From Stenotrophomonas maltophilia (GTDB taxonomy: Bacteria; Pseudomonadota; Gammaproteobacteria; Xanthomonadales; Xanthomonadaceae): a stretch of DNA of 64,000 nt. The stretch covers positions 1,240,001 through 1,304,000 of the forward strand of contig NZ_CP090423.1 in the NCBI RefSeq assembly GCF_023518235.1, read 5' to 3'. How positions within the stretch are numbered: position 1 is the stretch's first letter; the number at the start of each line of letters is the position of its first letter. Under the pieces are notes generated by a model. That model was not told the origin of the DNA. It saw nothing but the letters and a program-made list of their open reading frames with translations, and searched no databases. Below are positions 27,728-39,194 of this stretch, piece after piece. The translations under genes and the position numbers were made by a program.

Positions 27728-29152
27728 CTAGAACGCCACCTGCAGGCGGGTATTGACCGTCGTGCCCTCGTCCCTGCCCTGCCCGCTGCCACTGCGGTTG
27801 TAGGTCTGCCAGCGGATCGCCTCGAACATCACCCGGCTGTAGTCGTTCAGGTACCAGTTCGTTCCGATCGTCCACGCGTGGCCGGTGCCGCCGGTGGGCA
27901 GCTCGCCGTAGTCCACGTCCTCATAGCGCGCCTTCAGCTCCCAGGCTCCAGCGCCGCCCTGGGTCACCGGGTCGGCCACTTTCACCTTGCCCCAGGTGCC
28001 GGCCTTGCCTGAATAGGCCGGAACGGCGCCTGCCAGGAACCAGCCCGCCGACACCGCCCAGGCCTGATGGTCCAGGTTGTAGCGGCCTCCGGCATCGACC
28101 CCGCGCAGCTTGCGCGTGCCCCATTCGCCGGTGGCCCAGGCCGGGCCAAAGAAGCCAGCCGCTTCCAGGCCATAGGCGTTGCTGCGCTTGGCGCCGGTCA
28201 GGGTGCCCGGGGCGATCCTGACCAGATCGTTGAAGTGCCCGGCGATGGCCGAACTGCGCAGCACACCGCTGGCACCGGCGGCGATCTCTTCGTGGAACGC
28301 CCATGCACCCAGATGCACGGTGGCCGCCTTGCTGGCCACCGGGTTCCAGTGCACGCGCGTGGCCCAGGTCAGGCTGTCGTTGTCGGTGCCGGCATTGTTC
28401 AGGTCATTGCCCGCCACCGACAGGCTGGCGTGCCAGGCCTTGCCGTATACGCGCTCGGTCAGGCCCACGCCGAACAGGCCGCGCTGCGGCAGCATCAGCG
28501 TGCCCACCACGTTGCGGTCCGGGAACGGCGTGTTGGACGTGCTGCTGGAGCCGTCGATGCCGCGATCGTTCAAGCGATTGCCCACGGTCAGGTCGGCCGG
28601 CAGGCCGAACAGGTGGTGGTCCACGGTGGCATAGACCGATTTCCAGGCCACCGCGTTGTCGGCGAAGTCGCCCTCCACCGCCCAGCCGAGAATGCCGTAA
28701 CGACCCTCGGCTCCCAGCCGCACCGAGCGGATCTCGGTGCCGGAAATGTTGCGGTCGGCCACCGACGAGCCGTCAGTGCTCGACGCATCAACGAACAGGC
28801 GGCCACGCGGGCGGAACGCCACGTTGCCGTCAGCGCTGCTGAACTCGGGTGCGCCCTTCGACCACGACACCTTCGGTGCCTTGGACTGGCTCGATTCCAG
28901 CGCGGCCACGCGGGTTTCCAGTGCCGGCGAAGGTGCAACCGCGGCCGCAATTACGCCACTCTGTGCGCCTTCAACGGCACGCAGGCGCGCTTCAAGCTGC
29001 TGGATCTGCAGCGCCTGCTGCTGCACCAGTGCCGACAGTTCGGCCGGGCTCAACGGGGCCGGGGCAGACTGCGCTCCGGCAGGGCCGCTGGCCAACAGCA
29101 GGCCGAGCGCGACCGACAGCGCTGCGCGGGGCAGCACGGTGTGCGTGTTCAT
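27728..29152 (-). CDS. OprO/OprP-like outer-membrane porin
   Basis: A 474-residue porin of the phosphate-selective O/P family. A signal peptide (AALSVALGLLLASGPAGAQ) is followed by a coiled-coil (LSALVQQQALQIQQLEARLRAVE) and a long beta-barrel (FRPRGRLFVDASSTDG, GTEIRSVRLGAEGRYG, WAVEGDFADN), with Phe at the very C-terminus (TRLQVAF) as the Bam recognition signal. I use the ATG at 29152, which sits at the signal peptide; a longer frame upstream has no support. The family includes porins for phosphate, pyrophosphate and other anions. As the last gene of an isomerase and ABC-importer operon it probably admits the same anionic substrate. Confidence 0.86.
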   Translation of the reverse strand: MNTHTVLPRAALSVALGLLLASGPAGAQSAPAPLSPAELSALVQQQALQIQQLEARLRAVEGAQSGVIAAAVAPSPALETRVAALESSQSKAPKVSWSKGAPEFSSADGNVAFRPRGRLFVDASSTDGSSVADRNISGTEIRSVRLGAEGRYGILGWAVEGDFADNAVAWKSVYATVDHHLFGLPADLTVGNRLNDRGIDGSSSTSNTPFPDRNVVGTLMLPQRGLFGVGLTERVYGKAWHASLSVAGNDLNNAGTDNDSLTWATRVHWNPVASKAATVHLGAWAFHEEIAAGASGVLRSSAIAGHFNDLVRIAPGTLTGAKRSNAYGLEAAGFFGPAWATGEWGTRKLRGVDAGGRYNLDHQAWAVSAGWFLAGAVPAYSGKAGTWGKVKVADPVTQGGAGAWELKARYEDVDYGELPTGGTGHAWTIGTNWYLNDYSRVMFEAIRWQTYNRSGSGQGRDEGTTVNTRLQVAF

Positions 29153-29286
29153 GGGCTCTCTCTCCGGCCAGCCGGCCCCCTGGCCTGGCGCTGGCCCGTT
29201 GCGGTGGTGCGGGGGAAGATCGGGGGAGGCAGCGCGCGCCGCCGGGTCAGCCCGGCGGCGCGGCATGCGGGCTCAGCGCAGCGCGG

Positions 29287-30063
29287 TCAGCTGGTGGCCT
29301 GTGCCTGGGCGTTGGGGCGCCAGGTGATCAGCTTGTTCTCGACCACATCCAGCAGTGCATCGATGACCAGCACGAAGGCGGCCAGGATGATGATGCCGGC
29401 AAACACACCCACGGCATTGAAGTTGCCCTCGGCCTGCGCGATCAGGTAGCCCAGGCCTGCCGAAGCACCCAGGTATTCGCCGATGATGGCGCCGACCACG
29501 GCAAAGCCCACCGAGGTACGCAGCGAGGACAGGATCCAGCTGGCGGCCGCGGGGAAGTACACGTGGCGCAGCAGGTCACTGCGGCCCGCACCGAGGATGC
29601 GCGCATTGGCCAGCACCACCGGGTTCACTTCGCGCACGCCCTGCATGGCGTTGAAGAACGTGGTGAAGAACACCAGGGTCACCGCCAGCGCCACCTTCGA
29701 CCACAGGCCCAGGCCCAGCCACAGCACGAAGATCGGCGCCAGCACCACCCGCGGAATCGCGTTGAAGCCCTTGATGAAGGGGTCCAGGATGCGCGCCGAG
29801 CGGCGGCTCAGGCCGAGCCAGACGCCACCGGCCACGCCCAGGCCGGTACCGATCAGGTAGCCCAGCGCGGTTTCGGTCAGGGTGATGTAGACGTGCTGGT
29901 AGAACGAGGTATCGGACAGCCAGGTCCAGGCCTGCTGCGCGATCGCCGTCGGCGACGGGAAGAAGAACGGGTCGATCCAGCCCAGCGCGATGCCGCCCTC
30001 CCAGCCACCGAACACGGCGATGACCAGTGCGATCTGGATGAAACGGTCAGTCTTGGCGTGCAT
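29287..30063 (-). CDS. ABC transporter permease (SsuC/TauC family)
   Basis: A 258-residue inner-membrane permease of the BPD_transp_1 family with about six helices (IALVIAVFGGWEGGIALGW, ALGYLIGTGLGVAGGVWLG, VALAVTLVFFTTFFNAM, FAVVGAIIGEYLGA, FAGIIILAAFVLVIDALL). The EAA loop that contacts the ATPase is seen as EVNPVVLANARILGAGRSDLL. The ATG at 30063 gives a 17-bp overlap with the ATPase gene. Family members import nitrate, taurine, sulfonates, riboflavin precursors and other small molecules, so the name alone does not give the substrate; the operon suggests an anion such as a polycarboxylate. Confidence 0.9.
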   Translation of the reverse strand: MHAKTDRFIQIALVIAVFGGWEGGIALGWIDPFFFPSPTAIAQQAWTWLSDTSFYQHVYITLTETALGYLIGTGLGVAGGVWLGLSRRSARILDPFIKGFNAIPRVVLAPIFVLWLGLGLWSKVALAVTLVFFTTFFNAMQGVREVNPVVLANARILGAGRSDLLRHVYFPAAASWILSSLRTSVGFAVVGAIIGEYLGASAGLGYLIAQAEGNFNAVGVFAGIIILAAFVLVIDALLDVVENKLITWRPNAQAQATS

Positions 30064-30880
30064 AGCTCTTCTCCACTTCGCCGCGCAGGCAGGCCCAGAT
30101 GTCGCGGTACAGGTCGGTGAAACGTTCGTCCAGCTTGATCTCCGCCACGTTGCGCGGCCGTTCCAGGTCCACATCGAAGCTGCGCACGACCCGGCTTGCG
30201 GGGCCGGAAGACAGCACCACCACGCGGTCACCCAGGGCGATGGCTTCCTCCAGGTCGTGGGTGATCAGGATCACCGAGCGGCGATCCTCCTGCCATAGGC
30301 GCAGCAGCTCGTTCTGCATCAGGTGGCGGGTATGGATGTCCAGCGCCGAGAACGGCTCGTCCATCAGGATCACCTTCGGCTCGACGATCAGCGCCTGCGC
30401 CATCTGTACGCGCTTGCGCTGGCCACCGGACAGCTGGTGCGGGTAGCGGTGCTCGAAGCCGGCAAGGCCGACCTTGGCCAGCCACGCGTTGGCCTTGGCC
30501 TTGCGCTCGGCCTCGGGCACGCCACGGAAACGCAGGCCCAGCTCGACGTTCTGGTAGGCGGTCTTCCACGGCAGCAGCGCATCCTGCTGGAACAGGTAGC
30601 CGACTGACTCCTGCACGCCGTTGACCGTGCGGCCGTCGATGGCCACGTCACCGGACGAGGGCTTGAGCAGCCCTGCCACGGAATTGAGGATGGTGCTCTT
30701 GCCGCAGCCGGTGGGGCCGACGATGGCGAGGAACTCGCCGTCGCCCACCTGGATGTCGACATCGCGCACGGCGGTGAACTCGCCGAAGGACATGGTCACC
30801 TTGTTGATGGCGACCATGGTCTGTGCAGGCTCCAGCTGCGGCGCGCCGTTGAGCTGGCGCACGGTGGCATTGAGGGCCAT
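30047..30880 (-). CDS. ABC transporter ATPase (SsuB/TauB family)
   Basis: A 277-residue ABC ATPase with all motifs: Walker A GPTGCGKSTILNSVAG, Q-loop YLFQQDALLPW, signature LSGGQRKRVQMAQAL, Walker B KVILMDEPFSALD and the H-loop ILITHDLEEAI. It powers import through the permease whose gene it overlaps. It begins 14 bp after the binding-protein gene, so the three transport genes form one operon. Confidence 0.93.
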   Translation of the reverse strand: MALNATVRQLNGAPQLEPAQTMVAINKVTMSFGEFTAVRDVDIQVGDGEFLAIVGPTGCGKSTILNSVAGLLKPSSGDVAIDGRTVNGVQESVGYLFQQDALLPWKTAYQNVELGLRFRGVPEAERKAKANAWLAKVGLAGFEHRYPHQLSGGQRKRVQMAQALIVEPKVILMDEPFSALDIHTRHLMQNELLRLWQEDRRSVILITHDLEEAIALGDRVVVLSSGPASRVVRSFDVDLERPRNVAEIKLDERFTDLYRDIWACLRGEVEKSYARQD

Positions 30881-30894
30881 GGGGTTACCTCCGC

Positions 30895-31950
30895 TTAACG
30901 TTGGGCAGCCGGCGCCGCAGCGTGGGCACGCTCGACGAAGGCATTGGTGTAGGTCCTGGACAGATCGATGTCGGCGTTGGCGACATCCTTGTTGAACTCG
31001 CGAAGCACCTTCAGCGGCGTTTCCAGATCAGCCGGGGTGAAGTGGCCGTCGGTGGTGAAGATCGCGCGGGCGTTCTCCACGGCACGGGCATAGGTGGCGC
31101 GGTCGCCGGAGACGTAGCTGTCCGGCAGCGCGGCAACGATGTCCTCGGCGCTGTTTTCGGCGATGAACTTCAGCGCCCGCTGTTCGGCGCGGGCAATCTT
31201 CTCGGCCGCCTGCGGACGCTGTTCGAGGAAGCTGCGGTTGGCGTACATCACCGAGGTGGGGTAGAGGCCGCCGTAGACCTGGCGTGCGCCTTCGTCGCTG
31301 CGCGCGTCGATGATGATCCTGCCGACCTTGCGATCGGTGATCAGCGTCGCGGCCGGATCGTAGTTGACCAGCAGGTCGATCTTGCCCTGTTCAAGCGCGG
31401 CCACCGCCGCCGCGCCGGAACCCACGCCGATCAGCGAGATGCTGTCCACAGGGATGTCGTGCTGGGCCAGGAAGTGGCGCACGAAGAAGTCGGATGACGA
31501 ACCCGGGGCGGTAATGCCGATCTTCTGGCCCTTGATGGTCTGCGGGCGCGCCGGATCGAAGCTGGCATCCTCGCGACCGGCCATCACCAGGCCCGAGTTG
31601 CGTGACAGCAGCACGAAACCGACCACGTCCTTGTGCTTGGCCTGCATCTGGATAGTGTGGTCATAGAAGCCCACTGCCACATCGGTGGAATTGGCCACCA
31701 GCGCCTGCAGGACCTTGGAGCCGCCCTGGGCGAAGTTCTCGGTCTTCACCTCCAGCCCGGCATCCTTGAAATAGCCCTTTGCGTCGGCGATGAAGAACGG
31801 CAGGTTGTTGAGGTTGTAGGAACCCACGCTGATCCGCACCGGCGCATTGTCGCCGCCGGGCGCCGAGGCTCCGCTGGCATCGTGTTTGCCGCAACCGGAC
31901 ACGGCCAGGCTCGCCGCGCAAAGCGCGGCCATGAAGAACTGCTTGTACAT
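30895..31950 (-). CDS. ABC transporter substrate-binding lipoprotein (NMT1/SsuA family)
   Basis: A 351-residue periplasmic binding protein with a lipobox (AASLAVSGCGKH), so it is anchored by Cys lipidation. The mature part follows the NMT1/SsuA pattern: NLNNLPFFIADAKGYFKDAGLEV, ALVANSTDVAVGFYDHTIQ, and GQKIGITAPGSSSDFFVRHFL, a typical ligand-loop motif. GGAGGG precedes two adjacent ATGs; I use the second (31950), which has better spacing. Family members bind sulfonates, taurine, thiamine precursors, phthalates and others. It follows the isomerase gene by 74 bp. Confidence 0.9.
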   Translation of the reverse strand: MYKQFFMAALCAASLAVSGCGKHDASGASAPGGDNAPVRISVGSYNLNNLPFFIADAKGYFKDAGLEVKTENFAQGGSKVLQALVANSTDVAVGFYDHTIQMQAKHKDVVGFVLLSRNSGLVMAGREDASFDPARPQTIKGQKIGITAPGSSSDFFVRHFLAQHDIPVDSISLIGVGSGAAAVAALEQGKIDLLVNYDPAATLITDRKVGRIIIDARSDEGARQVYGGLYPTSVMYANRSFLEQRPQAAEKIARAEQRALKFIAENSAEDIVAALPDSYVSGDRATYARAVENARAIFTTDGHFTPADLETPLKVLREFNKDVANADIDLSRTYTNAFVERAHAAAPAAQR

Positions 31951-32027
31951 CATCCCTCCCAGGAGTGAAGCATCTGCGTTGTAGTGGCCTGGCCACGCGC
32001 ATCTGCGCGGCCCCGACCGGTTTCAGG

Positions 32028-33149
32028 TCATGCCGCTGAGGTCCATTGGCGGGCTTCGGTGGAATGGGTTTCGGCAGCGGCGGGCGAAGTCGCGAACACG
32101 CGCCCTTCGAACAGGCGGCGCGCGGTGCGGACCACGCTGGCAACGACCGGCGCGTCGTCCGAGCTGCGGCTCAGGCCCACTTCCAGCAGGCCGCTCGGAT
32201 GTTCGAGGGTAATGCTGCCCGGCATCGGCAGGCATCCGACGAAAGTGTTGGCCAGGGTGCCGGGCGTGACTGCGGCGGTGGCCAGACCGACCGCGCCGGT
32301 GATGGCAAGTGCGGTGTGGCATTGGTGGGGCATGAAGTAGCGGACCTGCAGGTCGCCGCCCTGCTGCGGTGCGGAAAGTAGTACCGGCTTGGGAATCACC
32401 TTGCTGCCCGCATCGGCGATGCCCATGCGCGTACCCGCCTCGATGCGCATCGCTTCCAGCCGCGCCAGCAGCGCGTGATCCGCATTCAGTTCCGCCGGCG
32501 AGGCGTCGCCGTGGACACCCATATCGGCCGCGCGCACCATCATCATCGGCATCGCGCAGTCCACCAGGCTGACCGCCATGCCATGGATGGTTTCCTGCGC
32601 ATGGCCACTGGGCAGCAGCTTGCCGGTGCGGGCACCGGCGGCGTCCAGGAAGGACAGCCGCACCGGCGAGGCCGAACCCGGCGCACCGGCGATCCGCGTA
32701 TCACCGCGGTAGACCACTTCGCCGCCGGGGGTCTCCACCGTTGCCACGATCAGCTTGCCGGTGTTGACGTTGAAGATGCGCACCCGCGTCTGCGGATCCT
32801 GCGCCTGTACCAGGCCGCGTTCGATGGCATACGGGCCGACTGCGGCCAGCATGTTGCCGCAGTTGGGCGAGGTGTCCACCACCTGCTGCTCCACCCGCAC
32901 CTGGGCGAACAGGTAGTCCACGTCGGCATCGTCGCGACTGGAGCGGTCGATGATCGCCACCTTGCTGGTCAGGGCGTTGCCGCCGCCAATACCGTCGATC
33001 TGCAGCGGGTGGCCCGAGCCCATCACTTCCAGCAGCAGGCGGTCGCGCCGGGCGGTGTCCGCCGGCAGGTCGGATGCCATGAAGAAGGGACCTTTGGAGG
33101 TGCCACCGCGCATGAGTACGCAGGGAATGCTGAGCAGATCGTTGGACAT
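32028..33149 (-). CDS. PrpF/GalD-family isomerase (aconitate or oxalomesaconate type)
   Basis: A 373-residue protein of the PrpF family, which shifts double bonds in tricarboxylates: 2-methylaconitate isomerase PrpF and 4-oxalomesaconate tautomerase GalD. The active-site elements are intact: VLMRGGTSKGPFFMA at the start, DGIGGGNALTSKVAI with Lys63, and SPNCGNMLAAVGPYAIERG with Cys97. Neither prpBCD nor gallate or protocatechuate genes are nearby. Two aconitase genes flank the region instead, so conversion of trans-aconitate to cis-aconitate, an activity reported for a PrpF protein, is attractive. The start at 33149 has no Shine-Dalgarno signal. It heads the transporter operon. Confidence 0.86.
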   Translation of the reverse strand: MSNDLLSIPCVLMRGGTSKGPFFMASDLPADTARRDRLLLEVMGSGHPLQIDGIGGGNALTSKVAIIDRSSRDDADVDYLFAQVRVEQQVVDTSPNCGNMLAAVGPYAIERGLVQAQDPQTRVRIFNVNTGKLIVATVETPGGEVVYRGDTRIAGAPGSASPVRLSFLDAAGARTGKLLPSGHAQETIHGMAVSLVDCAMPMMMVRAADMGVHGDASPAELNADHALLARLEAMRIEAGTRMGIADAGSKVIPKPVLLSAPQQGGDLQVRYFMPHQCHTALAITGAVGLATAAVTPGTLANTFVGCLPMPGSITLEHPSGLLEVGLSRSSDDAPVVASVVRTARRLFEGRVFATSPAAAETHSTEARQWTSAA

Positions 33150-33233
33150 ACGTGTGCTAGATTGATGCGTATAGGGGATGAATGCCCCCTCTGTGATTCG
33201 ATACTGGCATGACCCCAATTGATCTGTGAATTG
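33148..33233. promoter_or_regulatory. Divergent control region of isomerase operon and LysR gene
   Basis: Two inverted repeats stand out: ATACG-N15-CGTAT at 33148-33172, which touches the isomerase start codon, and CAATT-N8-AATTG at 33216-33233, 25 bases before the LysR ATG. The second contains a T-N11-A arrangement typical of LysR-type sites. GGGG and CCCC also pair at 33174-33188. It is the only gap between the divergent genes. Confidence 0.6.
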
Positions 33234-33258
33234 CTGATTTTTGGATGATTAATACCGA

Positions 33259-34161
33259 ATGAGCATCAATTGCGAAATCCTCGACCTGCGCGCTTTCCTC
33301 CTCGTTGCAGAGACGCGCAGCTTCCATCGCGCTGCGGAAAGCCTGCACGTTTCACAGCCGGCGCTCAGCCGCCGAATCCAGAAGCTGGAGCAGGCGGTCG
33401 GTTCGCCCCTGCTCGAACGCACCACGCGCAGCGTCAGCACGACCGCTGTCGGCGAGAACCTGCTGCCGCTGGTACGGCGCATGCTGGAAGAATTCGACGG
33501 CTCGCTGTTCTCACTGCGCGGGCGCGAAGACACCCGCGGCGCAACGGTGACCATCGCCTGCCTGCCGACGGCGGCGTTCTACTTCCTTCCCAGCGTGATG
33601 GCACGCTTCCACGAGGCGCATCCGAACGTGCGCTTCCGCATCCTGGATATCCCGGCCACCGAAGGACTGCAGGCGGTGGAACGCGGCGAAGTGGAATTCG
33701 GCATCAACTTCATGGGCGCCAACGATCCCAACCTTGATTTCGACGTGCTGGCCGAAGACCCGTTCGTGCTGGCCTGCCGCCGCGACCATCCACTGGCCCG
33801 CAAGCGCAAGGTCGAATGGGCCGATCTGGCCCAGCACCAGCTGATCACGGTGCATCGCACCAGCGGCAACCGCACCCTGCTCGACGGCGCGCTGGCACGC
33901 GAGAACCTGAAACTGAGCTGGCACTACGAGGTGACCCACCTGTCCACGTCGCTGGGCATGGTCGAAGCCGGCATCGGTGTATCGGTGCTGCCGAAAATGG
34001 CCACACCCGATGGGGACCACCCGATCCTGGTGACCCGCCCGATCGGCAACCCGGTGGTGTCGCGCACCATCGGCATCGTGCGTCGTCGCGGCGCCCTGCT
34101 CTCGCCCACTGCCGAACGTTTCCTGCAGATGCTGATGAGCCAGTGGCGTGGCAAACCGTGA
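33259..34161 (+). CDS. LysR-type regulator, divergent from the isomerase-transporter operon
   Basis: A 300-residue LysR-type transcription factor. The winged helix-turn-helix is in residues 1-60 ([35 protein letters not shown]), followed by the effector-binding domain ([61 protein letters not shown]). Divergent placement 109 bp from the isomerase gene is the classic layout in which such a protein activates its neighbour in response to a pathway intermediate. It may also affect acnA, which follows on the same strand 172 bp downstream. Confidence 0.93.
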   Translation: MSINCEILDLRAFLLVAETRSFHRAAESLHVSQPALSRRIQKLEQAVGSPLLERTTRSVSTTAVGENLLPLVRRMLEEFDGSLFSLRGREDTRGATVTIACLPTAAFYFLPSVMARFHEAHPNVRFRILDIPATEGLQAVERGEVEFGINFMGANDPNLDFDVLAEDPFVLACRRDHPLARKRKVEWADLAQHQLITVHRTSGNRTLLDGALARENLKLSWHYEVTHLSTSLGMVEAGIGVSVLPKMATPDGDHPILVTRPIGNPVVSRTIGIVRRRGALLSPTAERFLQMLMSQWRGKP

Positions 34162-34333
34162 CATCCGCACTACATACAGCCATGTAACCTTGCGTCCTGC
34201 GCCAAGGGCGTTCCGCCCCCTCCCTGCTCGGCCATACTGGCGGGGATCCGGCGGCCGCAACGCCACCGTCACACGCAAGCAGGCCCGCCACGGCGGGCCA
34301 CTGCAAGCCAACCGCAAGAAGGAGTTACCCCGC

Positions 34334-37087
<2,754 letters not shown>

Positions 37088-37097
37088 CGCGCCACCT

Positions 37098-37161
37098 GTA
37101 GAGCCGGGCCATGCTCGGCTGCATTACCGCCAACCGCAGCCGAGCATCGGCTCGGCTCTAC
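37098..37161. repeat. SMAG repeat pair after acnA
   Basis: GTAGAGCCGGGCCATGCTCGGCT and its inverted partner AGCCGAGCATCGGCTCGGCTCTAC, with GTAG boxes outward. The end of the small - strand gene lies inside it. Confidence 0.88.
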
Positions 37162-37348
37162 AGATGCACTGCCCTACGGCCAGACGCCGTAGATCCGCCA
37201 CGGCGCCGCACTCGACCCGCACGCGGAACTGGCCGATGTCACCCACCGCCAGTACCGGAAAATCGAGCTGCTGCATCGGCGGTGGCATCGGCTCGGCACG
37301 CAGCGGAACCGCAGCGGACAGCAACAGGCAACAGAGAAGTCGTTTCAT
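37124..37348 (-). CDS. Small secreted protein with an SMAG-derived end
   Basis: A 74-residue frame with a strong AGGAG signal before the ATG at 37348 and a convincing signal peptide (MKRLLCCLLLSAAVPLRA), then EPMPPPMQQLDFPVLAVGDIGQ. The last dozen residues (CRAEPMLGCGWR) and the stop are encoded by the SMAG repeat pair at 37098-37161, so the native end may have been lost or replaced. The mature protein would have about 56 residues and two cysteines outside the repeat-coded part are few; no family is recognised. The start signals make it likely to be translated. It converges with acnA. Confidence 0.65.
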   Translation of the reverse strand: MKRLLCCLLLSAAVPLRAEPMPPPMQQLDFPVLAVGDIGQFRVRVECGAVADLRRLAVGQCICRAEPMLGCGWR

Positions 37349-37473
37349 CGGGATCTCCTGCTTGAAGAGACCCCATGGTCGATCACGACGGCATCCGACG
37401 TATCTGACGTATCCAGGCATGCAATGAAATGTGGCAGGCATCGGCACGCGCCGGTGCCCAACCGCACCGGCCC

Positions 37474-39024
37474 TCAGCGTCGCGGCGCGTCCGGGTCGGT
37501 GCGCAGCGCCTTCAGCAGGCCCCACATGTAGAACGCCAGGATGAACGAGAACGGCAGGCCGCACAGCACCACCGCCGTCTGCATCGCGCTGAAGTTGCCC
37601 GCCAGCAGCAGGCCGACGCTGGCCACGGTGATGCCCACCGCCCAGAACACGCGCAGCCAGATCGGCGCGTCGTGGCCGTCCTCCACGCCGTCATCGACGC
37701 GGCGGGTGCACAGGTTGGCGATCATCAGCGTGCCCGAATCGACCGGGGTCAGGAACAGCACGAAACCGATCACCACCGCGGCACCGGCCACGTACGGCGC
37801 GGCAGGCAGGTATTCCAGCAGCTTGAACAGCGTCATCGCCGCATCGTTCTGCGCCACCTCACCGAGGATCGCCTGGCCGTGATTGAGCACCAGATCGATG
37901 GCGGTGTTGCCGAAGATCGACAGCCACGCCAGGGTGAAGCCGAGCGGGATCAGCAGCACGCCCATGATCACTTCGCGGATGGTGCGGCCACGCGAAATGC
38001 GCGCCACGAAAAGGCCGACGAACGGTGCCCAGGCAATCCACCACGCCCAGTAGAACAGCGTCCACGAGCCCATCCACTCGCGACCCTTGGGGTCGTTGAG
38101 GTACATGTCGAAGCTCTTGCGCACGAACGCGCCCAGGTAGTCGCCGGTGTTCTGGATCAGGCCGTCGAACAGGTGCAGGGTCGGGCCGGTGACCAGCACG
38201 AACAGCAGCAGGCCGCACAGCAGGCGCACGTTGAGATTGGAGAGCCAGGCGATGCCCTTCTCCACACCCGCCACCACGCCTATGGTGGCCACCGCCATCA
38301 TCACCAGCACGATCGCCACCAGCACCTGCGGCGTATCCGGGATGTTGAACAGGTAGACCAGGCCGGACTGCACCACCAGCGCACCGATGCCGAGGTTGGT
38401 CACCATCGAGATCAGCGTGGCCAGGATGCCGAACCCATCGACCATGTCGCCGATGCGACCATGGATGCGCTCACCGAAGATCGGGTACAGCGCCGAGCGC
38501 AGCGCCAGCGGCAGGTCGCGGCGATAGGCGAAGTAGCCCAGCGCCACGCCGACCAGCGCGTACAACGCCCAGCCGTGCAGGCCCCAGTGCAGGAAGGTCA
38601 GCACCATCGCCTCGCGGCCGGCGGCCACGGTGCCGCCGGGCTGCCCGGGCGGATGCAGGAAGTGGTCCAGCGGCTCGTAGGCGCCGTAGTACAGCAGCGC
38701 GATGCCGATGCCGGCCGAGAACAGCATCGACACCCAGGCCACGTAACCGAAGGCCGGTGATTCCTCGTTATGGCCCAGGCGGATGCGGCCATACGGCGAA
38801 AACGCCAGCCACAGCACGAAGCCCAGGCACAGCACGATCAGCAGCATGTACCACCAGCCGAACGCTGCCGAGACCTCGGCCTGGGCCCATTGCAGCCAGT
38901 GCTCGCTGCCTTCGGGATAGAGAACGGTGAGCAGCCCGAGGATGCCGATCGACACCGAGGAGCTGAAGAAGACAAAACGGTTCAAGCGCAGGGGCGAACG
39001 CTTGGGATGAGCCAGGGAAGACAT
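37474..39024 (-). CDS. betT: BCCT-family choline/betaine transporter
   Basis: A 516-residue secondary transporter of the betaine-choline-carnitine family with about 12 membrane helices. The BCCT signature is clear around WTLFYWAWWIAWAPFVGLFVARISRGRTIREV, with the Gly- and Trp-rich segment FGYVAWVSMLFSAGIGIALLYYG earlier. It imports choline or betaine, using an ion gradient, for osmoprotection and as a substrate for BetA. It is divergent from betI-betB-betA over a palindromic operator, which supports choline as substrate. It lacks the long C-terminal extension of E. coli BetT. Confidence 0.87.
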   Translation of the reverse strand: MSSLAHPKRSPLRLNRFVFFSSSVSIGILGLLTVLYPEGSEHWLQWAQAEVSAAFGWWYMLLIVLCLGFVLWLAFSPYGRIRLGHNEESPAFGYVAWVSMLFSAGIGIALLYYGAYEPLDHFLHPPGQPGGTVAAGREAMVLTFLHWGLHGWALYALVGVALGYFAYRRDLPLALRSALYPIFGERIHGRIGDMVDGFGILATLISMVTNLGIGALVVQSGLVYLFNIPDTPQVLVAIVLVMMAVATIGVVAGVEKGIAWLSNLNVRLLCGLLLFVLVTGPTLHLFDGLIQNTGDYLGAFVRKSFDMYLNDPKGREWMGSWTLFYWAWWIAWAPFVGLFVARISRGRTIREVIMGVLLIPLGFTLAWLSIFGNTAIDLVLNHGQAILGEVAQNDAAMTLFKLLEYLPAAPYVAGAAVVIGFVLFLTPVDSGTLMIANLCTRRVDDGVEDGHDAPIWLRVFWAVGITVASVGLLLAGNFSAMQTAVVLCGLPFSFILAFYMWGLLKALRTDPDAPRR

Positions 39025-39114
39025 GGGGTCGTCTCATCAAGTCCGAGGGAGCACATGGGCGGGGCCGGACCGGTAAACCGGGCCCATGGCGTGGGGCGCG
39101 AGCGCATCCTAGGG

Positions 39115-39142
39115 TTTATTGATTGAACGTTCAATCAATAAA
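39115..39142. promoter_or_regulatory. Probable BetI operator
   Basis: A perfect 28-base palindrome, TTTATTGATTGAAC and its complement GTTCAATCAATAAA, between the divergent BCCT and betI genes. It is AT-rich in a GC-rich surrounding and centred 66 bases before betI. Confidence 0.85.
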
Positions 39143-39194
39143 AAGCATAATGGCCGGCAGCCCGATCCTTCGGGTCGCAATCCGTGGAGAGACA

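Noticed and set aside
32028..33149. GalD of gallate or protocatechuate degradation
   Set aside because: Sequence alone allows it, but no dioxygenase, hydratase or aldolase gene of those pathways is in the window, and aconitase genes flank the region instead. It remains an alternative, not the preferred call.
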